Assembly (NCBI RefSeq): GCF_014904695.1
Contig: NZ_JACXXN010000005.1
Coordinates: 124,001-188,000, forward strand
Reading direction: 5' to 3'
Origin: Nostoc sp. MG11
Lineage (GTDB): Bacteria; Cyanobacteriota; Cyanobacteriia; Cyanobacteriales; Nostocaceae
DNA: 64,000 nucleotides
A model generated the notes under the pieces. That model saw nothing but the letters and a program-made list of their open reading frames with translations. It searched no databases and was not told the DNA's origin. Every line of letters begins with the position of its first letter. The first letter of the stretch is position 1. Positions 46,525 through 55,330 of this stretch are shown here, piece by piece. Made by a program: the position numbers and the translations under genes.

Positions 46525-49215
46525 ATGAGTATCACAATTAGAGATTCAGAACATAAAGAAAATATTCAGTTAGATACCTTGACTCACTTCATCGGCAGTC
46601 AAGTCATACAGGAATTGAATTACACTCAAATACTTGATTACCAGAATTTGTGCATTCATCAAATGTTTGAGATTCAGGTAGAGCGATCGCCTGATACAAT
46701 CGCCGTAGTATTTGAAAACACCCAACTTACTTATCGTCAGTTAAACCAGCGAGCAAATCAGCTAGCACATCACCTACGTACCTTGGGCGTTGAACCAGAG
46801 GTACTGGTTGGTATTTGTCTAGAGCGCTCTTTAGAAATGATCATCGGACTGTTGGGAATTCTTAAGGCTGGAGGAGCGTATGTACCTTTAGACCCGGCAT
46901 ATCCTTCAGACCGCTTAGCCTTTATTTTAGAAGACACTCAAATACCAGTAATGCTGACCACACAGCAATTGGTAAAAAGCCTAGCTACTCATGGAATACA
47001 AGTCGTTTGTCTAGATTCAGATTGGGAAATTATCACCCAGAATAGCCAAGAGAATCTGTTCTGTAATGCTACACCTGATAACCTGATCTACACAATCTAC
47101 ACTTCCGGCTCTACAGGACAGCCCAAAGGTGTCATGATTCCTCACCGTGGGATCTACAACCAACTCGAATGGCGGCAAACAACCTTTAAATTAACTTCAG
47201 CAGACAAAGTTTTACAGACCATTTCTTTTAGCTTCGACCCTTCGGTATGGCAGATATTCTGGCCATTGTGCTTCGGAGCGCAATTGATTATGGCTCGCCC
47301 TGGTGGACATCAAGACACCGCCTACCTCGTTAAGCTGATAACCGAACAGCAAATCACCGTCATTGGTTTAGTACCTTCAATACTCCGTGTATTACTGGAT
47401 GAGCAGGGAATTGAGAATTGTCAATCACTCAAACACATTACCTGTGGTGGTGAAGCTTTACCTGTCGAACTTATAGAGCGTTTCTTTACCAAATTGAACT
47501 TAGATAATGTTCTATATAATTGCTATGGCCCGACAGAAGCCTCCATTGATGCAACTTTCTGGAGATGTCAGCGCGGCAACAATTATATTATTGCTCCTAT
47601 TGGTTGCCCCATTACCAATACACAGATTTATATCCTAGATGAGGATTTACAGCCTGTACCTGTTGGTGAATCTGGGGAATTGTATATCGGCGGTGCTGGA
47701 CTTGCTCGCGGCTACCTCAAACGTGCTGACTTGACCAAAGAAAAATTTATTCTCAACCCTTTCAGTAAAGAGCTAGGAGCGCGACTGTATAAGACTGGTG
47801 ACTTAGCGCGTTATCTGGAAGATGGCAACATTGAATATATTGGTCGCCTTGACTCCCAGATCAAAATCCGAGGCTTCCGCGTCGAACTAGGCGAAATTGA
47901 GGCAGTACTATCTCAACACCCCGCCGTGCAGCAGTCTGTGGTGACAGCACGAGAGGATGTCCCTGGAGATAAGCGCCTAGTAGCTTATGTTGTTCTCGAC
48001 TCTGAGCAAGCAGCTACTATTGATAGACTACGGCATTTTCTCAAACAGAGATTGCCCGACTATATGGTTCCTTCAGCATTTGTGATGTTGGAAGCCTTGC
48101 CAATGAATCCTAACGGCAAAGTAGACCGCCGTTCTTTACCAGAACCCCCTCAAACCAGACAAGAAATAGAAGCAATTGTCGCTCCTCGCGATGAGGTGGA
48201 ACTCCAACTAGCAAGCATTTGGGAAAAAGTTTTAGGTATTGAGCCGATTGGCGTCAGAGATAACTTTTTTGATTTAGGAGGGAACTCTCTGCTAGCTTTG
48301 CGCCTGGTTGCACAAGTTGAGAAAGCCTTTAAGAAAAATTTACCCCTAGCTACGTTTTTCCAAAATCCGACTATTGAGCAACTAGCCAGAATTCTGTGCC
48401 AATCAGGATTGCCAAAATCCTTATCCTATTTAGTACCAATTCAACCCAATGGTTCCAAACCACCTTTATTTTTATGTCAAGGTGTTAGCTTATATCAACC
48501 TCTAATTTCTTATTTAGGTTTAGACCAACCTGTTTATGGGTTGATAGCAGAGGATGGGCAAGGAAGACCAGTTTATTTAAATCGGATAGAAGAATTAGCA
48601 GCTCACTATATTGAAGAGATAAAAACTCTCCAGCCTGAAGGCCCTTATCTTCTGGGAGGTCTATCTTTTGGAGGTGTTATAGCATTTGAAGTTGCTCAGC
48701 AATTGATCTTACAAGGTGAGCAGGTAGCTTTATTAGCTTTATTTGATTCCTGTCTACCAGGCGCACAAAAAGTATTACCAATGCCAATGTACAAGAGGCT
48801 TTCGCATCACTTGAATCAGTTTTTACAAATTGGCCCTACTTATTTCTTAGAAATGCTCAAGCGGAAAATGAGCATTTCTTATGGAAAAATTGCTTTAAAA
48901 AATGAGTTTTTTAGGATTAAAAATCTCGAACATCTAATTAGGCGAGAGGCATACAACCAAGGAGTAAAAAAATATTCAATCAACTACGTACCGCAAATTT
49001 ACCTCGACCGTGTGACTCTGTTCAAGGCTATTGATAGGGATATTACTAACGTTGAGGTTGTTGAAGTTGAGCCGGGACTGGGTTGGACTAAGTTGGCGGC
49101 TGGAGGATTGGAGATCCATGAAATTCCTGGTGATCATCATGGTATTTTGAAAGAGCCTAACGTCCAGTTGTTGGCTGAAAAGTTGAGGCTCTCCATAGAC
49201 AAAGGTATAAAGTAG
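46525..49215 (+). CDS. Single-module non-ribosomal peptide synthetase, A-T-TE, lacking a condensation domain
   Basis: 896 residues. The adenylation domain (about 50-530) has A3 YTSGSTGQPKG (about 192), A4 FSFDPSVWQIF, A5 NCYGPTEASID, A7 YKTGDLARY, A8 GRLDSQIKIRGFRVELGEIE and A10 NPNGKVDRR. The carrier domain has Ser 588 (DNFFDLGGNSLLAL). The thioesterase has Ser 714 (GGLSFGGV) and His 871 (PGDHHGI). The specificity pocket read by eye is approximately D-P-W-G-I-C-C-I-D-K; the leading Asp suggests an amino acid, but I assign no substrate. The first 50 residues hold the standard C-to-A linker (CIHQMFEIQVERSPDTIAVV) although no C domain precedes it. Confidence 0.93.
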   Translation: MSITIRDSEHKENIQLDTLTHFIGSQVIQELNYTQILDYQNLCIHQMFEIQVERSPDTIAVVFENTQLTYRQLNQRANQLAHHLRTLGVEPEVLVGICLERSLEMIIGLLGILKAGGAYVPLDPAYPSDRLAFILEDTQIPVMLTTQQLVKSLATHGIQVVCLDSDWEIITQNSQENLFCNATPDNLIYTIYTSGSTGQPKGVMIPHRGIYNQLEWRQTTFKLTSADKVLQTISFSFDPSVWQIFWPLCFGAQLIMARPGGHQDTAYLVKLITEQQITVIGLVPSILRVLLDEQGIENCQSLKHITCGGEALPVELIERFFTKLNLDNVLYNCYGPTEASIDATFWRCQRGNNYIIAPIGCPITNTQIYILDEDLQPVPVGESGELYIGGAGLARGYLKRADLTKEKFILNPFSKELGARLYKTGDLARYLEDGNIEYIGRLDSQIKIRGFRVELGEIEAVLSQHPAVQQSVVTAREDVPGDKRLVAYVVLDSEQAATIDRLRHFLKQRLPDYMVPSAFVMLEALPMNPNGKVDRRSLPEPPQTRQEIEAIVAPRDEVELQLASIWEKVLGIEPIGVRDNFFDLGGNSLLALRLVAQVEKAFKKNLPLATFFQNPTIEQLARILCQSGLPKSLSYLVPIQPNGSKPPLFLCQGVSLYQPLISYLGLDQPVYGLIAEDGQGRPVYLNRIEELAAHYIEEIKTLQPEGPYLLGGLSFGGVIAFEVAQQLILQGEQVALLALFDSCLPGAQKVLPMPMYKRLSHHLNQFLQIGPTYFLEMLKRKMSISYGKIALKNEFFRIKNLEHLIRREAYNQGVKKYSINYVPQIYLDRVTLFKAIDRDITNVEVVEVEPGLGWTKLAAGGLEIHEIPGDHHGILKEPNVQLLAEKLRLSIDKGIK

Positions 49216-49311
49216 CTATTAATACTATTAGTTAAAGCATAGGAATAGTGTAACGTTATGATTACAGCTACTCCTCGTATGCTCTATATTAAACCTGTTA
49301 CATGAGTATTT

Positions 49312-49350
49312 GTCTCACGCAGAGGCGCGGAGGCGCAGAGAGAATGAGGA
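49312..49350. repeat. Dispersed 'tctcacgcagaggcgc' repeat
   Basis: GTCTCACGCAGAGGCGCGGA with GGCGCAGAGAGAATGAGG lies in the spacer between the NRPS gene and the exopolysaccharide cluster. A shorter copy is at 16029-16050. Confidence 0.6.
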
Positions 49351-49399
49351 GTTTTAAATCCCAAAACATCAATTTTATCTCTTGTTTATGCAACACCAT

Positions 49400-50521
49400 C
49401 TACGAAACACTTGGTATCGCAGAACGGATTGTATTAATAAAGTTTTGAGCATAACGCTGCGTGGAGAAATCGCAGGCACGTTGTCGCGCTGCTAGTCCGA
49501 CATCTTGGGCAAATTCTTGCTCATCAAGATAGCGGAGAATGGCGATCGCTAATTTATCCGCATCGCCGTAAGGTGTTAATAGTCCATTAACGCCGTCAGT
49601 AATAATCTCAGTCGGCCCCCCAGCATTACCAGCTATAATCGGTTTACCCAATGCCATCGCTTCAATAATCACAATTCCAAACGGCTCTTTATCTGATGCA
49701 TGTACAAATACATCCATCGCCTGTACCCATTCTGGGATGTTACGCTGTAGCCCAGCCATGATCACTCGCTCTTTCAACCCTAAAGCTGCTATTTCTGCTT
49801 TTAAAAATTCCTCATAATCTGGTTCCAAATCGTGCTTACCGCCAACCACTACACAATGGGCATCGGGATATTTTTGCAAAACTTGGGGCATTGCTTGTAC
49901 CAATACGTGCATTCCCTTCCATCGTTGCAATCGCCCAACAATTCCAATCAACGGCCCATGCAATGGTAAGTCTAACTTGCGGCGTGCTTCTTCAGCAGAA
50001 GGTAAAGCAGCAGGCTCGAATCTGTCTAGGGCGACACCAGGATAGACTAAAGGTGTTGGTCTGTGGGGCCAAATCTGCGCTTGTGCTTGCTTGCCATCTT
50101 TAGAGAGGGTGACGATCGCACGAGCGGGTATTAAAGTAGCAAGTCGTACTAACCAAGTTTTATCACTAGGTACTTCTAGTTGATACCACACAGCAGGCAA
50201 CCCCGCTAGCATCGCCGCTAAACCCCCAGATATATGAGTGATCCACATCCAATTAACAATCATATCTGCACGTTCGCGGCGGGCGATCGCAGCTATCTGA
50301 AAAACAGCGGTAATAAAACGGTGAACTTGGCGTAGACGACCGCTTTTGACAATTCGCGTATCAATGCCGAGGGACTTTACTTGTTCTACCATCGGGCCGT
50401 CTTCCAAAAATATCACCAACCACTCGACGCCAGCATTACGTCCTTGATGCATCAAGTCCCAAAGCATCATTTCACCGCCGCCTTTTTGCTCGGCTAGTGG
50501 CATCACAACTATAACTTTCAT
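49400..50521 (-). CDS. GT4-family glycosyltransferase, last gene of the exopolysaccharide cluster
   Basis: 373 residues, GT-B fold: N-terminal PLAEQKGGGEMMLWDLMHQG and C-terminal GRLQRWKGMHVLVQAMP with the EX7E motif in EPFGIVIIEAMALGKPIIAG, plus GGPTEIITDGVNGLLTP. It transfers a sugar from a nucleotide donor, with retention of configuration. Gene order suggests correspondence to the distal glycosyltransferase of the Anabaena HEP island. Confidence 0.88.
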   Translation of the reverse strand: MKVIVVMPLAEQKGGGEMMLWDLMHQGRNAGVEWLVIFLEDGPMVEQVKSLGIDTRIVKSGRLRQVHRFITAVFQIAAIARRERADMIVNWMWITHISGGLAAMLAGLPAVWYQLEVPSDKTWLVRLATLIPARAIVTLSKDGKQAQAQIWPHRPTPLVYPGVALDRFEPAALPSAEEARRKLDLPLHGPLIGIVGRLQRWKGMHVLVQAMPQVLQKYPDAHCVVVGGKHDLEPDYEEFLKAEIAALGLKERVIMAGLQRNIPEWVQAMDVFVHASDKEPFGIVIIEAMALGKPIIAGNAGGPTEIITDGVNGLLTPYGDADKLAIAILRYLDEQEFAQDVGLAARQRACDFSTQRYAQNFINTIRSAIPSVS

Positions 50522-50605
50522 AATCTATATCAATCCTATTTAAGTTGTAAGATTTGGTTTTTTAACGAACCACAAAATAATTGCAAAATTCAGATTCCCA
50601 ACTTC

Positions 50606-52042
50606 TTAAAAAAGTCGTGAATTTTGATGTTGATAATACTTATGTGCTGCCATAGTCATGGCTAAAAAGCCCCAAAGAATCATGCCTGCTACACTCAACA
50701 TGCCACTACCAATAAGTAGCTGTGTGGAAGCACTAATACCAATAGCACGGGCAGCACTGACAAAACTATCAAAACGGGCTTCACTATATTGACTAACACT
50801 GAAAAGCATCAAGATTAATCCACCCATGTAAGGTATGGCTCCGAACCAACCTAGGGTGAAAAACATATCTAAAATGCCACTGTCAATCACAACAACTTCT
50901 ATTTGACCGGTTTTTTCGTTCACCTTCCAAATATTTCCTAAACCACTACCTAGAGCATTGGAAAGGGCTAGGCTAAGGTTTCTGTCATAACTCCCCGATC
51001 TATCTTTAAAACTGCCATCTTCTTGAAGATTATAAAAAGTTTCCAACCGACTACCAATAACTGTAGAAAGTGGTTCAATAGTTGCTAAGGGGATAACACA
51101 CATTGCCATCACTAGAATTATTGTAATTAGGCGCATTTGAATACGAGCTTTAACTGAACCCATAATCATAATTACTCCTAATAACCAACCGCCCCAGTTA
51201 GTACGCGCTTGTGCTAGCAAGAACGACAAGTAGCCAACAGCTGAGGCAGGAAAAATTAATTTTCCCGAACTGGTAAATAACAACAGCAATCCAGCTTGCA
51301 TGACGGAGCCAAACGGCCCGACTGAGTGCAATGTGCTCCATACGCGCATCCCAAAAGGTACTGGATTTCCCGAACTGGTAAACAGTTTTGACTCGATCAG
51401 CCAATACCGATCCCACTCAGGAGCTACCACAAATTGATATATGCCATAAGCTCCTGTAATTAACACGCACCAAAGAAATGTGCGCTGAATATTCTGGCGA
51501 TAACTGGGATAATCTCGCCAGTTTGTGAATAAGTGAAAAGCGAAGATAATTGGACTTAGCCAATCCAGAAGACCACGCGCTACAGGAATCGGTGAGTTGT
51601 AAATTAGTCCTACCAAAAAGCCATAGAACACGCCGACAAAACCCAAAATAAAAGGTAAGCCACCCTGACGATAAGCACCAGGAAGGTTGCGTAAGAAGCT
51701 CCCTATAGTTACAAACACCACTAAATAGGGGGCGATGAGCATCTGACGGGTAGGATCCCAGCCAACTCGATAGTCAACTAGGCGAGTAGCTAAGGGCGTG
51801 AGAAACCATATCCACCACGTAAAGCCGATGTAGAGAATGGGATGCCGCAAGTATAAAAATACGGCTACAAGTAAAGCTGTTACTGGATAAATTAGGCGCA
51901 ATAAGGCAGCAGCGCCAGCAAAATAGCAAGCTACAGTTACGAATAGAAAGCCCAGGATGACAATCCAACCTTGTGGCGATCGCTCTTTAGGAGAAAAGTT
52001 TTCTTTTAAAAAACTATTGAAAAGTATCTGCTTGGAAATCAC
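50606..52042 (-). CDS. O-antigen-ligase/polymerase-like membrane protein
   Basis: 478 residues with ten or more hydrophobic segments and a large loop (about 320-400, containing SRLETFYNLQEDGSFKDRSG) typical of Wzy/WaaL-type polymerases and ligases. It begins at a GTG with GGAG upstream. Its place among glycosyltransferases suggests it polymerises or ligates the envelope polysaccharide outside the inner membrane. Confidence 0.78.
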   Translation of the reverse strand: MISKQILFNSFLKENFSPKERSPQGWIVILGFLFVTVACYFAGAAALLRLIYPVTALLVAVFLYLRHPILYIGFTWWIWFLTPLATRLVDYRVGWDPTRQMLIAPYLVVFVTIGSFLRNLPGAYRQGGLPFILGFVGVFYGFLVGLIYNSPIPVARGLLDWLSPIIFAFHLFTNWRDYPSYRQNIQRTFLWCVLITGAYGIYQFVVAPEWDRYWLIESKLFTSSGNPVPFGMRVWSTLHSVGPFGSVMQAGLLLLFTSSGKLIFPASAVGYLSFLLAQARTNWGGWLLGVIMIMGSVKARIQMRLITIILVMAMCVIPLATIEPLSTVIGSRLETFYNLQEDGSFKDRSGSYDRNLSLALSNALGSGLGNIWKVNEKTGQIEVVVIDSGILDMFFTLGWFGAIPYMGGLILMLFSVSQYSEARFDSFVSAARAIGISASTQLLIGSGMLSVAGMILWGFLAMTMAAHKYYQHQNSRLF

Positions 52043-52144
52043 TATACATCTCCACCATGCAGGTAGTTGATTGAAAAGTTGAAAGCGCCTTGAGGATTAT
52101 GCTGACTACAAGTGAAATTTCACTCTTAAGCACTTCAGTGCTTA

Positions 52145-53077
52145 CTACAAACCATTGCTCATTTTGAATTGCCGATATGCTTGCCAACGCCCACGCCAGG
52201 ATGCTAGCAACTTTTTACCTGCTAGCTGACCTTGACTGGGTAAAAGTCTTAGCCATTGTACTAAGCCCAAACTATCGCGTGTGCCAACTAATACGGCCCA
52301 GAGCAAAAAGACGGCACGGCGGATAGACGGCAGATGTTCTAATAAAACTAGAGTTTCGTTATGAACTAAATTAATAAAGGCAATTTCATTAAAGTTGTTT
52401 CGCTGATCTTCATCAAAACGTTGAGCTGGATAGTGATCTACAGCTACCTGGGGGTCGTAAATTATCTGCCAACCAGCCCGTTTGAGAGTCAGAGTGAATG
52501 CCATTTCAAAGTGTACTTGTGCCCCTGTACCTCGCATCCGCTCATCAAAGCGCAATTGTCCGTACGCCTGAGTACGAAAACTCATGTTCACGCCCTTGAG
52601 AATATCGACTTTGCGGGGTTCTCCAATTCCCAGGTGATGGTTGCCAATCACTCGCCCAAACCACTGCAACTGCCCGACTACTGGGCGGGAATCGTCTTCT
52701 AGCTTGCTACCGTGGTGTATCCAGTCACGCCCACCCACGCCACCGATGCGACTATCACAGATAAAGTGAGCGGTGATGCGCTCTAACCAATCTGGGTGAG
52801 GTGCGGCATCATCATCAGTAATTGAAACAATATCGCCCTCTACTGCTGCTAGCCCAGCGTTGAGGGCTGCTACTACTCCCGGTTGCGTTACCTTCACAAT
52901 ATGTAGTGGCAGGTTGTGCGCTTTGTATTGATCGAGAAATTGCCGTGTTTCTGCATCCGTGTCACGCACAACTACTATCACCTGAGAGGCTGGTTTAGTT
53001 TGCTCCTGTAGCGCCGAAAGGCAACGGCAGAGATCTAGAGGACGGCGATAGGTCGGGATGAGAACGGTGTTCTGCAT
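52145..53077 (-). CDS. GT2-family glycosyltransferase A
   Basis: 310 residues, GT-A fold: VLIPTYRRPLDLCRCLSALQ and a DxD-like VSITDDDAAPHPDWLE near residue 90. FEMAFTLTLKRAGWQIIYDP places the acceptor-side motif. Its start lies 83 bp inside the end of the preceding GT4 gene. Confidence 0.87.
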   Translation of the reverse strand: MQNTVLIPTYRRPLDLCRCLSALQEQTKPASQVIVVVRDTDAETRQFLDQYKAHNLPLHIVKVTQPGVVAALNAGLAAVEGDIVSITDDDAAPHPDWLERITAHFICDSRIGGVGGRDWIHHGSKLEDDSRPVVGQLQWFGRVIGNHHLGIGEPRKVDILKGVNMSFRTQAYGQLRFDERMRGTGAQVHFEMAFTLTLKRAGWQIIYDPQVAVDHYPAQRFDEDQRNNFNEIAFINLVHNETLVLLEHLPSIRRAVFLLWAVLVGTRDSLGLVQWLRLLPSQGQLAGKKLLASWRGRWQAYRQFKMSNGL

Positions 53078-54215
53078 TGCTTAACTCCTCGAATAGATCC
53101 ACATAAGTTTGCGCCATAGTAGTCCAGCTATGTTGTTCTGCTACAGAGCGAGCTGCTTGACCCATCTGCTGCATTAAGATGCGTTCGCCCTTGGCGTTGG
53201 CGGAGCCATCGCTCACTAACGACAACAGTGCTGCTGCTAAAGCATCGGCATCGTCTGAGTTGGGCAAGACGACTCCACATTCTGGTGTCACTAATTCTGC
53301 ACCCCCTGTTGCAGTGGCAGTAATTACAGGCAATCCAGAGGCGAGTGCTTCTAACAATACAAGTGTGCAAGCTTCATAACGGGAAGGAAAAACGAATAAA
53401 TCTACTGCTCGCATAATTTCGGCGATATCACGTCGATATCCGACAAAATGCACGCGCTCAGTTAATCCTAGGGATGCTGCTAGTTGGGGAAAGGGGCTAC
53501 CTTCGGTGTTACCCACCACTACTAAATGTAAATCGGGAACTTTTACTAAGGCGTGCAACACAGTATCTAAGTTCTTCCTGGGTGTGCGGATGTCTCCGGC
53601 AAATAATGCTAGGGTGACATTTTCTGGGAGTCCTAATTTTTGGTGAGATGCCGTACCAGGAGCAAATTCTTGTAAATCAACTCCATTGACTATTACCCGA
53701 ATTCGAGAACGGGGAACGCCAATATCAACTAATTCCTGCGCTACTTTTTCGGATACAGCTACGACGACTTTCGCAGTTTGAAAAGCTTGCTTTTCCCAAC
53801 GGGCATTTAAAGCGGTAAAAAGCCACTGGTAAAGACCATATAAATCTCGGCGATTGCGGGAAATATGAACAGGCGATCGCAACCATGAACTATGGACAAA
53901 ATGTACGGCATTCACATCAGCGGCAGCCATACTAATCGCCCCATTAACTTTGACTAAATCAATGCCACGAGATTTTTTTAACAAATCTGCGCTTTTTTTA
54001 GCAAAGATGAAATTACGAATTAATTCAGTAGGATAACCATTAACTGGAATTTTTATCCAATTAACTTGGCTATCATTTTCTAGTTCTGGCGCAATTTCAC
54101 TTGCTAATAATGTCAGGTGATGACCGCGATGAATTGCTTCTTTGGCAACTTCATAATTTACTCGACCTTGACCATCACCTCGTTTAACTTTATGAGTAAC
54201 GATACATAGTTTCAC
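52995..54215 (-). CDS. GT4-family glycosyltransferase B, carrying an in-frame repeat insertion
   Basis: 406 residues from a GTG with a GAGGTGGGAC ribosome site. Motifs: GDIRTPRKNLDTVLHALVKV, FPSRYEACTLVLLEALASGL and GGAELVTPECGVVLPN. A dispersed repeat inside the gene (53181-53214) encodes the odd segment SDGSANAKGERI near residue 340, where related enzymes usually have a shorter loop. The last about 25 residues (HRSHPDLSPSSRSLPLPFGA) are an out-of-frame reading of the next gene's start, suggesting loss of an earlier stop. Confidence 0.87.
   Translation of the reverse strand: MKLCIVTHKVKRGDGQGRVNYEVAKEAIHRGHHLTLLASEIAPELENDSQVNWIKIPVNGYPTELIRNFIFAKKSADLLKKSRGIDLVKVNGAISMAAADVNAVHFVHSSWLRSPVHISRNRRDLYGLYQWLFTALNARWEKQAFQTAKVVVAVSEKVAQELVDIGVPRSRIRVIVNGVDLQEFAPGTASHQKLGLPENVTLALFAGDIRTPRKNLDTVLHALVKVPDLHLVVVGNTEGSPFPQLAASLGLTERVHFVGYRRDIAEIMRAVDLFVFPSRYEACTLVLLEALASGLPVITATATGGAELVTPECGVVLPNSDDADALAAALLSLVSDGSANAKGERILMQQMGQAARSVAEQHSWTTMAQTYVDLFEELSNAEHRSHPDLSPSSRSLPLPFGATGAN
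53181..53214. repeat. Dispersed repeat inserted in a coding sequence
   Basis: The plus strand reads GCGTTCGCCCTTGGCGTTGG followed by CGGAGCCATCGCTC, a common interspersed element of filamentous cyanobacteria. It sits in frame within the GT4 gene, adding about 11 residues. Confidence 0.7.
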
Positions 54216-54254
54216 GTCCCACCTCTACCAATATCTGAAGTTTAATCAACTCAA

Positions 54255-55247
54255 TTATTTCGATATTTCTAGTAGTTTACTTACCAAGAGTTGCGGAGTA
54301 AAGCTGAGAGTGAGCGCTGCTAGAGTTCGCAAATTAAATCTTTGTTTATTCAACACTTGCCAAAAATAAGGGCGTGCGGCTGTTGTCTGATTAATTCGCA
54401 GTAAACCAATTCCCAAAGTAGTATTAGCAGCTAACCATTGTTGTTGAAAGTACGTTTTAAATTCTTGTAAACGCGTGTCTTCCATAAAAACTTTGTAGCA
54501 AAACATTTCGCTTTTAGCTTTGCGAATTTTGGCTTGCACATCTCGACCACCACTAAGCATGGTGTCAGTTTGTTCATGGACACGATATTGCGTGAGTCTT
54601 TCTGGATAATAGTAAGCAGCACGCCCAGATATACAGCAGAGATAAGTTAAATATAAATCCCACATTCCGCCAACTTCTGAAGGAATACTATCCCAATCAA
54701 TAACATCATTGCGAATCACGCAAGCAGCAGCGGTGGCTATGCTTTTATTTATTAGCCCAATCTTAAAGAAAGATTGATGAATGCCTTGTACGAGTTTGTC
54801 TCGTTTATAAGCGCGTGTATTTTCTTCAGTTCCAACATAATCAATGTTGCTATATGCATCTATGATGTATTGATCACAAAAAGCCAGAACTAATTCAGAA
54901 TTTTTTTCTAGAATTGGCACAAGCTTTGCTAAAAAGTCTTCATTCCACATATCATCATCATGCAGGCTAGCAACGTATTTACCTTGGGCCATTTTGAAGC
55001 CATGCTGCTGATTAGCGAACATACCGACATTTTGTGGTTGCCTCCACAATTTGATGCGTGAATCCCCAAAAGATTCAACAATATTTTGGGGATTTTCTGG
55101 GCTACAATTATCAGAAACAATAATTTCAATATTTTGATAAGTCTGTTTAACAGCACTAGCGATCGCTAGCTTAAGATATTCTGGTCGATTATAGGTTGGA
55201 ATAATAACACTGACTAAAGGTTGTTGACATTCTTGATTCGATAACAT
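54255..55247 (-). CDS. GT2-family glycosyltransferase B
   Basis: 330 residues, GT-A fold: VSVIIPTYNRPEYLKLAIAS, IEIIVSDNCSPENPQNIV and the DxD motif in YVASLHDDDMWNEDFL. A C-terminal helical part (about 230-330) follows. It is one of the alternating GT2/GT4 genes of the envelope polysaccharide cluster. Confidence 0.88.
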   Translation of the reverse strand: MLSNQECQQPLVSVIIPTYNRPEYLKLAIASAVKQTYQNIEIIVSDNCSPENPQNIVESFGDSRIKLWRQPQNVGMFANQQHGFKMAQGKYVASLHDDDMWNEDFLAKLVPILEKNSELVLAFCDQYIIDAYSNIDYVGTEENTRAYKRDKLVQGIHQSFFKIGLINKSIATAAACVIRNDVIDWDSIPSEVGGMWDLYLTYLCCISGRAAYYYPERLTQYRVHEQTDTMLSGGRDVQAKIRKAKSEMFCYKVFMEDTRLQEFKTYFQQQWLAANTTLGIGLLRINQTTAARPYFWQVLNKQRFNLRTLAALTLSFTPQLLVSKLLEISK

Positions 55248-55330
55248 GTTTGTACTCTGTATTTTGTCCGGTAAAAGTTATCCCCCAAAACAGCCAATTT
55301 GGCTTGATTTATTTTAGTAGCTTAGTTACT

